From Rhodoferax sp. (GTDB lineage Bacteria; Pseudomonadota; Gammaproteobacteria; Burkholderiales; Burkholderiaceae_C), in assembly GCA_031291295.1 (NCBI GenBank), contig JARLJI010000113.1, positions 17,328 through 81,327 of the forward strand: DNA of 64,000 bases, in the 5' to 3' direction. Under the pieces are notes generated by a model. That model saw nothing but the letters and a program-made list of their open reading frames with translations, searched no databases and was not told where the DNA came from. Both the position numbers and the translations under genes were made by a program. Below, in pieces: positions 8,613-16,896 of the stretch (the first letter of the stretch is position 1; every line of letters starts with the position of its first letter).

Positions 8613-9815
8613 TCAGGCAGGTTCCACCCGCAGCGGCAGCCGGTCCAGCGTGCGCAGGGTGTTGACAGGACGGTAGACTGGCACGCCGGCCAGGGTGATG
8701 GAGCGGGCGCGCCTGGCCAACGCGCCCAGCAGGCACTCGGCCTCGAGCCGGGCGATCATCTGGCCAATGCACACATGCGCGCCGTGGCCGAAGGCCAGCT
8801 GCTGTCCGGCCTGGCGCCGCAGGTCGAACACATGGGCATCGGACCATTTGCGCGGATCGCGATTGGCCGCGCCCATGAAGGCGGCGATCTTGGTGTCGGG
8901 CTCGAGCGCGATGCCGCCGAGTTCGGCGCCCTCGCAGGTGGTGCGGAACATCACCTGCACCGGCGCCTCGAAGCGGATCGCCTCCTCGAAGGCATTGCGC
9001 GTCAGCGCCGGGTCGGCGCGCAGCAGCGCCCACTGCGCCGGGTCGCGCGCCAAGGCTTGCAGCGCGGCGCCGATGCCGCTGATGGTGGTGTCCATGCCGC
9101 CGCGCAGGAACGAGCGGGTCAGGTTGGCGGCGAAGCCCGGCTGCAGCGCGCCCGCGTCCTCGGCCTGGTAGATCAGCTCGCCGAAGCCGCCGGGCAGCAT
9201 GGCCTCGCGCTTCATGCTGTCCTCGTACCACTTCATGTAGGGCTGGGCGCGCGCCGCGGCCGCCTGGGTCAGTTCGTTGTTCGGGCCGATCGCGTTGAAG
9301 TTCATGTCGCCGATGGCCTGGGCGTTCTCACGCGGGATGTGGATGCCCACCGCCGGCGGGAACACCGACAGCACGAAGGCCTCGGCGGCGTCGCGCATGC
9401 CGTCGAATTCGCCCTGCGCCACCAGCGCATCGGCCAGTCTCTCGGCCTCGGCCGCGAAGCGCTCGCGCCATTGCCGCACCACTATCGGCGAGAGAATCTT
9501 CTGCAGCGCCGCGCGCACTTCGGTGTGCTGCGGCGGATCGACCTCCAGGATCACGCTCGCGGGCCGCCAGTTGCCGGGCTTGCGGATGTCCGCCAGGCCG
9601 GCGCCGCCGGTGTTGGTGAAGCGCTGCCACTGCGACAGCACGGTGGCCGTCTCGGCATGGCGGCCGGTCGCATACATGCCGTATTGCTCCAGCCAGACCA
9701 CCGGCCCGGCCTCGCGTAGCGCCTCGAAGAAGGGATACGGGTCGGTCAGGGTCTGGGCCGTGAAGGGATCGATGCCGAGCACGGGCGGCTCGGGCAGCAA
9801 GGCGGCGGCGGTCAT
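8613..9815 (-). CDS. Cytochrome P450 (CYP199-like)
   Basis: Soluble bacterial class I P450, 400 aa, expected to hydroxylate or dealkylate a small substrate with electrons from a [2Fe-2S] ferredoxin. The heme-thiolate loop is FGHGAHVCIGQMIARLE (Cys about 349), the K-helix ExxR is EEAIRFE, and the I-helix oxygen-activation motif is RGGMDTT. The PITE/VILEVDPPQHTEVR region and the ANRDPRKW motif are shared with the P450s at 12354 (broken), 27683, 41882 and 51418, so these five form one paralogous family. From memory the closest characterised group is CYP199 (para-substituted benzoates); substrate remains inferred. It is transcribed divergently from a ferredoxin gene at 9948, its likely redox partner. 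Confidence 0.95.
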   Translation of the reverse strand: MTAAALLPEPPVLGIDPFTAQTLTDPYPFFEALREAGPVVWLEQYGMYATGRHAETATVLSQWQRFTNTGGAGLADIRKPGNWRPASVILEVDPPQHTEVRAALQKILSPIVVRQWRERFAAEAERLADALVAQGEFDGMRDAAEAFVLSVFPPAVGIHIPRENAQAIGDMNFNAIGPNNELTQAAAARAQPYMKWYEDSMKREAMLPGGFGELIYQAEDAGALQPGFAANLTRSFLRGGMDTTISGIGAALQALARDPAQWALLRADPALTRNAFEEAIRFEAPVQVMFRTTCEGAELGGIALEPDTKIAAFMGAANRDPRKWSDAHVFDLRRQAGQQLAFGHGAHVCIGQMIARLEAECLLGALARRARSITLAGVPVYRPVNTLRTLDRLPLRVEPA

Positions 9816-9844
9816 GGGCGGCGCTCCGGAAACAGGATGCGGCG

Positions 9845-9918
9845 AGTGTGCGCCCGACCGGCACGGCCGACCGTCCCCTGACGAGGGGACTGACACCGCG
9901 CCCGCTCCAGCCGACAGT
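9845..9918. promoter_or_regulatory. Bidirectional dyad-box promoter (P450 9815 / ferredoxin 9948)
   Basis: One perfect dyad, GTCCCC-TGACGA-GGGGAC (9873-9890), serves both directions. Rightward, 22 bp later, lies GACAGT (9913-9918) with a -35-like CTGACA starting on the last dyad base. Leftward, 22 bp later, lies CACACT (9850-9845). The exact 22-bp spacing on both sides supports a single symmetrical activator site driving divergent transcription. Confidence 0.75.
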
Positions 9919-9947
9919 GAGGGTGAGCGAACCCCCAAGGAGTCCCC

Positions 9948-10271
9948 ATGACCCAAGCCACCTTCATCTGCGCGGACGGATCGCGCCGCGACGTCGACGT
10001 CTCGATGGGCATCAACCTCATGCGCGCGGCCTGCGACAACGGCATCGAAGGCATCGTCGGCGACTGCGGCGGTGCGATGAGCTGCGCCACCTGCCATGTG
10101 TTCGTCGAGGACGGCTTCGCCGATCGCGTCGGCGCGATGGAGCCCAACGAGAACCAGATCCTCGACTTCACCGCCGCCGGCCGCCAGCCCAACAGTCGGC
10201 TCGCCTGCCAGATTGTGATGAGCGAGGCGCTGCACGGCATCATCGTGCGCATCGCCGACCCGCAAGTCTGA
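9948..10271 (+). CDS. [2Fe-2S] ferredoxin (adrenodoxin/putidaredoxin type)
   Basis: 107-aa one-electron carrier for P450s. The cluster ligands are in CGGAMSCATC (Cys40, Cys46, Cys49) and RLACQIV (Cys87), the C-x5-C-x2-C...C spacing of vertebrate-type ferredoxins. A strong Shine-Dalgarno AAGGAG precedes the ATG. It is divergent from the P450 at 8613 and heads a unit with an SDR, an MFS transporter and a broken P450. A second ferredoxin with the same ligand positions is at 37851. No ferredoxin reductase is encoded in this window. Confidence 0.95.
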   Translation: MTQATFICADGSRRDVDVSMGINLMRAACDNGIEGIVGDCGGAMSCATCHVFVEDGFADRVGAMEPNENQILDFTAAGRQPNSRLACQIVMSEALHGIIVRIADPQV

Positions 10272-10293
10272 TTTCAACTTCCAGGATATCCCC

Positions 10294-11124
10294 ATGAATT
10301 CTTCCGCAAAGCCGGCCGCCGGCTGGCTCGAACTCGAGAACAAGGTCTGCGTCGTGACCGGCGCGGCCAGTGGCATCGGCGCGGAGATCGCCCGCGAGTT
10401 CGCCAAGGTGGGTGGCCACGTGGCGATCCTGGACCGTGACGAAAAGGGCGCGCGGGCCGTGGCCGCCGCCATCGCCGAAACCGGCGCGCGTGCCATCGCC
10501 GTCGCCTGCGACATCACCGACAAGGCCAGCGTGGACAAAGCCGCCGAAACTGTGGAGCGCGAGCTGGGACGCTGCGACGTGCTGGTCAACAACGCCGCCG
10601 CGATCTACGCCGATGCGCTGATGAACATCGACCTGGCCAAGTGGAACCAGCTGATGGCGGTCAACGTCGGCGGCTTCCTGCTGTGCTCGCAGGCCTTCGG
10701 GCGCCAAATGATCGCCGGCGGCGGCGGCAGCATGGTGCACATCGCTTCCATCTCCGGCCGCGTGCCGCAACCCTACAGTGGCCCCTACAGTGTCAGCAAG
10801 GCCGGCGTGAAGATGCTGTCGCAGCTGCTCGCGGTGGAACTCGGCGAACACGGCATCCGCAGCAACGTGGTCAGCCCGGCGATGGTGCGCACGCCCATGA
10901 GCGAGGTGATCTACCAAAACCCCGAGGTGCTGAAGAAGCGCGAGCAGATCGTGCCGGCGCGCCGCATCAGCGGCCCACGCGACATCGCCGAAGTGGTGGT
11001 GTACCTGGCTAGCCCGCGCTCGGGCTATGTCAGCGGCCAGGACGTGCTGGTCGACGGCGGCCTGTCCACCGCGTGGCTGACGCTGATCCCGCGGCCCGGC
11101 TTCGAGAAGCAGGACGCGCAGTAG
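10294..11124 (+). CDS. SDR family NAD(P)-dependent oxidoreductase
   Basis: 276-aa classical short-chain dehydrogenase. The cofactor motif TGAASGIG is near residue 22, NNAA near 102, the catalytic Ser in IASISGRV and the Tyr/Lys pair in YSVSKAG. It probably oxidises an alcohol made by the neighbouring P450 to a ketone or aldehyde. It begins 22 bp after the ferredoxin stop with AGGA upstream of the ATG. The C-terminus extends about 25 residues beyond the usual end (TLIPRPGFEKQDAQ). Confidence 0.93.
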   Translation: MNSSAKPAAGWLELENKVCVVTGAASGIGAEIAREFAKVGGHVAILDRDEKGARAVAAAIAETGARAIAVACDITDKASVDKAAETVERELGRCDVLVNNAAAIYADALMNIDLAKWNQLMAVNVGGFLLCSQAFGRQMIAGGGGSMVHIASISGRVPQPYSGPYSVSKAGVKMLSQLLAVELGEHGIRSNVVSPAMVRTPMSEVIYQNPEVLKKREQIVPARRISGPRDIAEVVVYLASPRSGYVSGQDVLVDGGLSTAWLTLIPRPGFEKQDAQ

Positions 11125-11134
11125 CGCGACGCGA

Positions 11135-12337
11135 TTGACCGCCCGGCTGTCCGCGCTGCTGCCGCTGGCAGCGGCGTATTTCGCGAGCAGCGCCATGATG
11201 CGCGTGTGTGACCCGATGCTGCCGGCGCTGGCCCGCAGCTTCGGCGTCACCACCGGCCCGGCGGCTTTCACCGTCTCCTGCTACGCCATCGCCTACGGCC
11301 TGATGCAGCTGTTGTTCGGCCCGCTGGGCGACCGCTGGGGCAAGCGGCGGGTGATCGGCTTTGCGGCGCTCGCCTGCGTGATCGGCAACCTCGCCGCGCT
11401 ACTGGCGATGAGCCTGGAGATGCTGGTGGCCGCCCGCATGCTGGCCGGCGCCGCGGCGGCCGGGATCATCCCGCTAGTGCTGGCCTGGATCGGCGACACC
11501 GTGCCTTACGAAGAACGGCAGGCAGTGCTCGCGCGCTTCCTCAGTGCCTCGATCCTGGGCATGATCGCCGGCCAATGGGTGTCGGGCGTGCTCACCGACC
11601 TGTTCGGCTGGCGCACCGTGTTCGCGGTTCTGGCCCTGCTGTTCTGCGCCGCGGGCACGACGATCTCGCTCAATCGCGAAGTTCGCAGCGACCCGGTACG
11701 CCCAGCCTTGAGCCACGGCCACCTGCAGCAGATCCTGGACGTGCTGGGCCGGCCTTGGGCGCGCTGGATTCTCCTCAACGTCGCGATCGAGGGTGCCTTC
11801 GCGTTTTCCGTGATGGCCTTCCTGCCTGCCTATCTGGTGACCGAGTTCGGCCTTGGCATTTCGTGGGCGGCGGCAGTGGTCGCGCTGTACGGCGTGGGAG
11901 GGATGGTGTATTCGTTCGCCGCGAAGCCGCTGCTCGCGCGCCTGGGTGAATCCGGGCAATCCCTCGCGGGAGGCTGCCTGCTGGGCCTCGCCTGGAGCCT
12001 GCTGGCCCTGGTGGCGCACTGGCAGGTCGCGTTGCCGGCCTGCGTCCTGGCCGGCATCGGCTATTACATGCTGCACAACACGCTGACCACGCACGCCACC
12101 CAGATGGCGCCGGAAGTGCGCGGCACGGCCGTCGGGCTGTACGCCTCTGCGCTGTTCATCGGCATCTCCGCCGGCGTCGCACTGACCGGCCTCGGCGTCG
12201 ACCGCATCGGCTACCGGCCGCTGTTCCTGGCCTGCGGCATCGGCCTGGCGCTGCTCGGTGCGGCCTTCGCACTCAGCCTGCACCGCCGCGTCGCAGAGTC
12301 TTCAGGCGCTGAAAGCGCCCGTCCGGAACCCCGTTGA
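11135..12337 (+). CDS. MFS transporter
   Basis: Inner-membrane major facilitator of 400 aa with about 12 hydrophobic segments. The loop 2-3 motif is GPLGDRWGKRRVIGF near residue 63. The TTG at 11135 is the only start that keeps TM1 whole (LSALLPLAAAYFASS), 10 nt after the SDR stop; no clear Shine-Dalgarno, so translation may be coupled to the SDR. A broken paralogue of its N-terminal part lies at 19451-19688 (compare ALARSFGVT... AIAYGLMQLL here with ALARKFDAS... ALAYGLLQLL there). Confidence 0.88.
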   Translation: MTARLSALLPLAAAYFASSAMMRVCDPMLPALARSFGVTTGPAAFTVSCYAIAYGLMQLLFGPLGDRWGKRRVIGFAALACVIGNLAALLAMSLEMLVAARMLAGAAAAGIIPLVLAWIGDTVPYEERQAVLARFLSASILGMIAGQWVSGVLTDLFGWRTVFAVLALLFCAAGTTISLNREVRSDPVRPALSHGHLQQILDVLGRPWARWILLNVAIEGAFAFSVMAFLPAYLVTEFGLGISWAAAVVALYGVGGMVYSFAAKPLLARLGESGQSLAGGCLLGLAWSLLALVAHWQVALPACVLAGIGYYMLHNTLTTHATQMAPEVRGTAVGLYASALFIGISAGVALTGLGVDRIGYRPLFLACGIGLALLGAAFALSLHRRVAESSGAESARPEPR

Positions 12338-12353
12338 GCAGTCACTGAACATC

Positions 12354-13007
12354 ATGACGACAAACACTGCCCCTGCCGCTTCGCCGATCGATCCGCCGGT
12401 CCTTGACATCGATCTCTTCTCCGACGCGACCCTGGCCAATCCGTACCCCCCCTTCGATTAGATGCGTGAAGCCGCGCCCGCCGTCCACATCACGGCGCAC
12501 AACATGTATGCGGTGGGCCGCTGGAAAGAGGTGGGCCAGGTGGCCGCCGACCACCACCGATTCGCTACCATCGGCGTCGACCTGTCGGACATCCGCAAGC
12601 CCGGCGCCTGGCGGCCGGCCAGCCCGATCACCGAGATCGATCCGCCTGAGCACACCGGCGTGCGCGCGGTGCGGCAGAAGATCCTGTCGCCGATCGTGGT
12701 GCGGCAATGGCGCGAGCAGTTCGAGCAGCACGCCGGTGTCGTGGCCGAGAAGGTCCTGGACCATCGCGACGTGGACGGCGTCGTCGACATCACCGAGCCG
12801 TTCGCGCGCGGCGTGTTCCCCAAGGTGCTGGGCATCGAGGTCCCGCCGGAGCGGCTGATCATCACAGGCGAGCTCAACTTCAACCAGATGGGCCCGAACA
12901 ACGAGCGCCTGCAGAAGGCGCTCAAGCGCACCGGTGAGCCGGTCCTCCGGCTGGTCAACAGCCTGCGCACGCTCAACCGGCTGCCACTGCGTCTCACGCC
13001 GGCCTGA
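12354..13007 (+). pseudogene. Cytochrome P450 pseudogene (nonsense codon and large internal deletion)
   Basis: Remnant of a CYP199-like P450, closest to the gene at 27683. An in-frame TAG at 12459-12461 follows ANPYPPFD, where paralogues continue into the first helix; a single C-to-T change of CAG would explain it. The reading frame continues to ALKRTGEP and then jumps directly to the family's C-terminal VNSLRTLNRLPLRL. About 170 residues are missing, including the I-helix, ExxR and the heme-binding Cys, so it cannot bind heme. Both lesions keep frame elsewhere, which suggests recent decay. It follows the MFS gene in the ferredoxin-led unit. Confidence 0.9.
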
Positions 13008-13080
13008 GGCGCGGGCCGGCCCGACCCGACAGCTTCATAGCAGCGTCCGCACCGGCGGCACGAAGTCTCCCTTGTGTTCT

Positions 13081-13605
13081 TCAGCTGTCGGCTCGGCGCA
13101 GCAGCGAGCTGTCGGGCTCGCCCGCCGCGCGCCGGGCGATGAGCTCTTCAGGCACGACGAGGACGCCGATTGGATTGCGCGCGAAGGCGTCGCCCTGCAT
13201 CCAGGCGTTGGTGGCGACCGCATCGGGCAGCGTATCCACCTGGATTTCGATCTCGTTGCCGTCCGGATCGCGGTAATAGAAGGACAGCGTAGGTCCGTGG
13301 TTGATGCAGCGATAGGGCACGATGTCCTGAGCCTTCAGCTCGGCGTACGACTGCAGCATCTCGCCCAGGTTCGCATACGCGAAAGCCGCGTGATAGAAAC
13401 CGACAGTGACGCCTTGCGCTCTCGGCGCGTAGGGTTCCAGTGCCACTAGGGCGATGCGGTGATGCTCCTCGTCGTTGGTGAGGAATGCGATCTTGTCGTT
13501 GCGGAAATTGACGCGCGCGCCCAGCAGCTTGCAGTACCAGTCGATGAGCATCTGCAGCTGGTTGGTACGGAAAACGCAGTGCGCCAGCCGCGGTGGGGTG
13601 ATCAT
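13081..13605 (-). CDS. VOC family protein (extradiol dioxygenase/glyoxalase-like)
   Basis: 174-aa single vicinal-oxygen-chelate module pair. Likely metal ligands are His in RLAHCVFRTN (about residue 9), His in VGFYHAAFAY and Glu in GNEIEIQVD, the 2-His-1-carboxylate pattern of type I extradiol dioxygenases. It is short for a two-domain BphC, so it may be a one-domain dioxygenase or a hydrolase/isomerase relative. It is alone on its promoter at 13635-13679; the leader has GGAGG before the ATG. Candidate ring-cleavage enzyme, unproven. Confidence 0.88.
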   Translation of the reverse strand: MITPPRLAHCVFRTNQLQMLIDWYCKLLGARVNFRNDKIAFLTNDEEHHRIALVALEPYAPRAQGVTVGFYHAAFAYANLGEMLQSYAELKAQDIVPYRCINHGPTLSFYYRDPDGNEIEIQVDTLPDAVATNAWMQGDAFARNPIGVLVVPEELIARRAAGEPDSSLLRRADS

Positions 13606-13634
13606 GGTGGGGCCTCCGTTCTATGACCGTCGTC

Positions 13635-13679
13635 ATGCTAGGACAGCGCCGGGCCCGGGGTAGTCCCCTTCTTGGGGAC
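13635..13679 (-). promoter_or_regulatory. Dyad-box promoter of the VOC gene
   Basis: GTCCCC-AAGAA-GGGGAC on the minus strand (13679-13663; 5-bp instead of 6-bp centre), then 22 bp, then TAGCAT (13640-13635). The leader to the ATG at 13605 is about 23 nt. Confidence 0.7.
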
Positions 13680-13763
13680 AAGCGTCTGGCGCCGATTGGG
13701 TCATCATGCTCGGGCCTGCGCAGTGATCAGCCCGCGTCGGGCAGTCACTCCTCCAGCGTGACC

Positions 13764-14320
13764 TCAAAGGTCATGCAGGTGCTCGCTTCCCGGTTGCAGC
13801 ACGTGGATGTTGGTTTCGGGATCAAACTCCACGCGCAACTCGAACCCCTCGAAAGCGGTTACCAGCACTGGAATCGGCTCGGGTCCGACTATGGAGGACG
13901 ACGCGATAATGTGGCCGCCGCGGATCTCGCCGGCCTCCGTGCGGATGGCCGCGTGGCAATGAACCAGCGGCTCGCCCGCTGCGTCCTTGCCGATCGGGGC
14001 GTTGCCGAACACCAGGCACGAGCGCCCGGCCGCCATCGGCCGCGTGTAGGCGATCACGGCGCGCCCCGTGGGGTCCGGCGGCGCAACGCAGAATGCAGCT
14101 GGCTGAAGAAGCCGCCCAGGAGCGTGGTGGAGGCGTTGGCGATGCCGATCGCGGCCAGCGGCTGCACCAGTGCGTCGAACAGGCTGAGGCCGGGCTGCAG
14201 CGCCAGACGGATATGGCGCGCGCGGCCCGAGCGTCGGCTGCGGATACGAACCGAGTTGAACGCGTCGGGATGGATCAGCGTTCTGGGACGGGGGAACTCG
14301 GAAGTGACTCTCGAGGCCAT
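13764..14320 (-). pseudogene. PPC/DUF296 domain protein gene with frameshift
   Basis: The first frame begins MASRVTSEFPRPRTLI at 14320 and covers a PPC/DUF296-like region (ALQPGLSLFDALVQPLAAIG, STTLLGGFFSQLH), then stops early. The downstream frame continues FCVAPPDPTGRAVIAYTRPM and ends at 13764. Adding one T in the short T-run at about 14093 joins the halves into QLHFCVAPPDPTG, a continuous protein of about 185 aa. This is either a real pseudogene or a base-call error. The start has a good AGGAG. The dyad copy at 14343-14357 overlaps its upstream region. It follows the NAD(P)-binding gene at 14449 on the same strand. Confidence 0.75.
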
Positions 14321-14342
14321 GGTGTGGTCTCCTGGCGGAACG

Positions 14343-14357
14343 GTCCCTTGTGGGGAC
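14343..14357. promoter_or_regulatory. Compressed orphan copy of the dyad box
   Basis: GTCCCT-TGT-GGGGAC, with a 3-bp instead of 6-bp centre, 22 nt upstream of the start of the broken PPC gene. No -10-like hexamer stands at 22 bp on either side, so it may be a degenerate site. Just upstream (14363-14380) is the hairpin CGCCC...GGGCG, possibly ending the 14449 gene. Confidence 0.4.
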
Positions 14358-14448
14358 CAGCGCGCCCAATGAATCGGGCGTTGTGAGCAGGCATCTTGCG
14401 GCAAGTGCGGCGTCCACGCAGTGCCACGCCAGGGGAACAAGGGCGCGG

Positions 14449-15081
14449 TCAGTCGCCCACGCCCAGCAGCTGCCGCGGGTAGCGGCAGGCTTGCAACTCG
14501 TCGAGCAGGGCGCACGCGAAGTCGCCATACGAAATGCAGCTGCGGCCCGCCTCATCGGCCACCAGCGCATCGACGGCTGTGCGGTAGCGGCCGCTGCGCG
14601 CGCCGGGCCCGATCTGCGCGGCCGGCGCGACGCAGGTCCAGTCGAGGTCAGCGGCGCGACGCAGGACCGCAATCGCATCCGCGTGGGCCTTGACCTTGGG
14701 CATCAGGGCCGCCGGAAAGCCCGGCGTGTCGGCCAGCCGCACGCCCGGTGCGACCTCCAGGATTCCGGCGCCGCCGACCAGCAGCACGCGCCGGACTGCC
14801 GCCTGGCGCGCCGCACTCACCACCGAAGCGGCCACCGCGGGCAACAGCTGAAGGGCGCCCGCCGGCGCGCCATAGGCGCTGACGATGGCGTCGCAGCCGC
14901 GCACGGCACGGGCCAGGTCCAGCGAATCGAAGATGTCCACCGCGCCAGCGGCCCTGGCGAGCGCTGACGGGCCAAGCGCGTTCGGGCGCAACAGCGCAAT
15001 GACTTCGTGGCCGCGATCCTGCGCCTCCTGCGCGATCGGGCGGCCGACCTTGCCGCCGGCCCCGATGATGGCGATCTTCAA
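14449..15081 (-). CDS. NAD(P)-binding oxidoreductase (NmrA/YwnB-like atypical SDR)
   Basis: 210-aa Rossmann protein beginning MKIAIIGAGGKVGRPIAQEA, an atypical/extended SDR glycine motif (GAGGKVG). There is no YxxxK pair in the usual place, so it may be a redox sensor or a reductase of the flavin-reductase-like group rather than a classical dehydrogenase. Its ATG overlaps the stop of the NIPSNAP gene at 15078 (ATGA), so the two are translationally coupled. Role in the pathway unknown. Confidence 0.85.
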   Translation of the reverse strand: MKIAIIGAGGKVGRPIAQEAQDRGHEVIALLRPNALGPSALARAAGAVDIFDSLDLARAVRGCDAIVSAYGAPAGALQLLPAVAASVVSAARQAAVRRVLLVGGAGILEVAPGVRLADTPGFPAALMPKVKAHADAIAVLRRAADLDWTCVAPAAQIGPGARSGRYRTAVDALVADEAGRSCISYGDFACALLDELQACRYPRQLLGVGD

Positions 15082-15788
15082 TCCGCATGCCGGCCCAGCC
15101 CGGCGCGGATCATCGTGCCGGGCGCGGGCTCCAGCAGGTTGACCTCGCCGCGCTGGAACAGCGTGGTGCCGAGCTTGCGCCGCTGCGCCGCCAACTCAGC
15201 GCGCAGCGACTCGTCAGTGTCGAGGCGCCGCTGTCCCGCGTACCATGTCGCGGCATCGGGCCACGCGTACAGCAGCACCACCTTCTGCATGCCTGAGCCG
15301 GCCGCCATGTCGAATACGCCCAGCACGCGGGCGCCCGCTTCGCGCAGCCGCGGCAGCCAGCTTTGCTTGATGAATTCGTTGACCGCCGCCGCCTGGCCCG
15401 GCGCCACCTGCTGCTGCACCAGCTCGTGCAGGCCGCCGACCGACTGCTGCGCCGGCGCGCCGTCCAGCGCATCCCATGCCGCATTGGGCTTGAGGAAGTA
15501 CAGGTCGTGCCGCTCCACCATCTCGTGGCCGGCATTGGTGTGGGCGCGAATGCGCCACCAGTCGGCGTCCTGGTAGAAACCGGCCCACACCGCTTCGCGG
15601 TGGGCGTAGTCGCGGTAGGCCAGGAGGTAGACGAAACGCGGTGCGTCGGGCCCGGCCAGCGCGCTCCAGCGGCCGACGCAGTCCACCCGGTGGCGCTCGA
15701 ACAGCACGGGCAGGTGGTCGGCGAAGCGCGAATGCACTTCGGCCATGCGGCCGGGGGCCACGGAATACAGGCGCAGCTCGTAGATCAT
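15078..15788 (-). CDS. NIPSNAP family protein
   Basis: 236-aa protein made of two ferredoxin-like (dimeric alpha/beta barrel) halves. The first half opens MIYELRLYSVAPGRM, the second has the typical GGLHELVQQQVAPG and YAWPDAATWYAG. The family lacks an established enzyme activity in bacteria, though related barrels are monooxygenases or lyases. Genes of the same type are at 28902 and 29564, always in dyad-controlled units, so the family is part of this pathway. Promoter at 15819-15863. Confidence 0.88.
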   Translation of the reverse strand: MIYELRLYSVAPGRMAEVHSRFADHLPVLFERHRVDCVGRWSALAGPDAPRFVYLLAYRDYAHREAVWAGFYQDADWWRIRAHTNAGHEMVERHDLYFLKPNAAWDALDGAPAQQSVGGLHELVQQQVAPGQAAAVNEFIKQSWLPRLREAGARVLGVFDMAAGSGMQKVVLLYAWPDAATWYAGQRRLDTDESLRAELAAQRRKLGTTLFQRGEVNLLEPAPGTMIRAGLGRHAD

Positions 15789-15818
15789 GGAAGTCGGCCT
15801 TTCGAATGAATGGCCTCC

Positions 15819-15891
15819 ACGATAGCGACCTGCCGCGCGTTGTCTGTCCCATCCGAGGGGGGCATACGCGGCGCGTGGCGCTGCCTATGCT
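15819..15891. promoter_or_regulatory. Bidirectional dyad-box promoter (NIPSNAP 15788 / MDR 15899)
   Basis: Single dyad GTCCCA-TCCGAG-GGGGGC (15846-15863). Rightward, CATACG as -35 and TATGCT (15886-15891) as -10 at 22 bp; the predicted start of transcription coincides with the ATG at 15899. Leftward, CAGACA as -35 and TATCGT (15824-15819) at 21 bp. Confidence 0.7.
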
Positions 15892-15898
15892 GACGGAC

Positions 15899-16849
15899 AT
15901 GAAAGCCATTGTTTCCACTCCCGAAGGCGCGCGGCTGGCCGATGTGCCGGTCCCGCAGCCCCAGGCCCATGAAATCCTGGTGCGCGTGAAGGCGGCCAGC
16001 CTGAACCGGGCCGACCTCGCGGGCCTGGCCGCCAAAGACGGCAAGGTGATCGGCATGGAATGGGCCGGTGAAGTGGTGGAGGCCGGCGCGCAGGTCACGG
16101 CGCTGAAGCCGGGCGACCGCGTCATGTGCACCGGCGCCGGCGCGTATGCCGAGTACGCCGTCACCGACGGCGGCCGCGCCTGCCGGATTCCCGATGCGGC
16201 GCTGCCCTATGAAGAGGCCACGGTCCTGACCCTGGCGCTGCAGGCCATGCACGACGCGCTGGTCACGCAAGGGCGATTCAAGCGCGGCAATGCCGTGCTG
16301 ATTCATGGGGCCAGCTCCGGCGTCGGGCTGATGGGCCTGCAGATCGCGCGCCTGCTGGGCGCGCGCCAAGTGATCGGCACGTCCACCCACGCCGCCCGGC
16401 GGGCGCGGCTGGCGGAGTTCGGCGCCGACCTGGCGATCGACCCCGGCCAGCCCGGCTGGCACGAGCGCATCCTGGAAGCCACGGGCGGCAAGGGCGTCGA
16501 AGTCATCGTGGACCAGGTCACCGGCAAGCAGTTCGCGCAGACCATGCAGACCGCGGCTATCGGCGGACACATCGTCAACCTCGGCCGCCTCGGCGGCGCC
16601 GGCGGCGAGTTCGACTTCCAGCTCCACGCGCTGCGGCGCCTGAGCTACATCGGCGTCACCTTCCGCACCCGTTCGGTGGACGAGATCCGGGTGCTGAACA
16701 CGCTCATGCTGACGGACCTGGGGCAGGCCGTTGCCGAGCGCCGGCTGCGCCTGCCGATCGACAGCAGCTACCCACTGGCCGACGCCGGCACGGCGCTGGC
16801 GCGCATGAGCGCCAACCAGCATTTCGGCAAAATCGTCCTGACCATCTAG
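15899..16849 (+). CDS. Zinc-binding-dehydrogenase family protein, QOR-like MDR
   Basis: 316-aa MDR protein: N-terminal MKAIVSTPEGARLADVPVPQ, GMEWAGEVVEAG near residue 55, NADPH motif IHGASSGVGLMGLQIA near 140. No zinc ligands, so quinone-oxidoreductase-like. The ATG was chosen because the sequence starts with the canonical MKAI; an in-frame ATG 12 nt upstream lies inside the predicted promoter. No Shine-Dalgarno fits between the -10 and the ATG, so the mRNA is probably leaderless. The flavodoxin-like gene follows after 47 bp. Confidence 0.9.
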   Translation: MKAIVSTPEGARLADVPVPQPQAHEILVRVKAASLNRADLAGLAAKDGKVIGMEWAGEVVEAGAQVTALKPGDRVMCTGAGAYAEYAVTDGGRACRIPDAALPYEEATVLTLALQAMHDALVTQGRFKRGNAVLIHGASSGVGLMGLQIARLLGARQVIGTSTHAARRARLAEFGADLAIDPGQPGWHERILEATGGKGVEVIVDQVTGKQFAQTMQTAAIGGHIVNLGRLGGAGGEFDFQLHALRRLSYIGVTFRTRSVDEIRVLNTLMLTDLGQAVAERRLRLPIDSSYPLADAGTALARMSANQHFGKIVLTI

Positions 16850-16896
16850 AACGACTGGCTGGTCTTCTCCCCTTCCTTCAACCCACAAGAGTCCCC

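Noticed and set aside
13680..13707. A CATCAT hexamer 22 bp to the right of the 13663 dyad as a plus-strand promoter
   Set aside because: It would read antisense into the PPC/DUF296 gene and no plus-strand gene follows.
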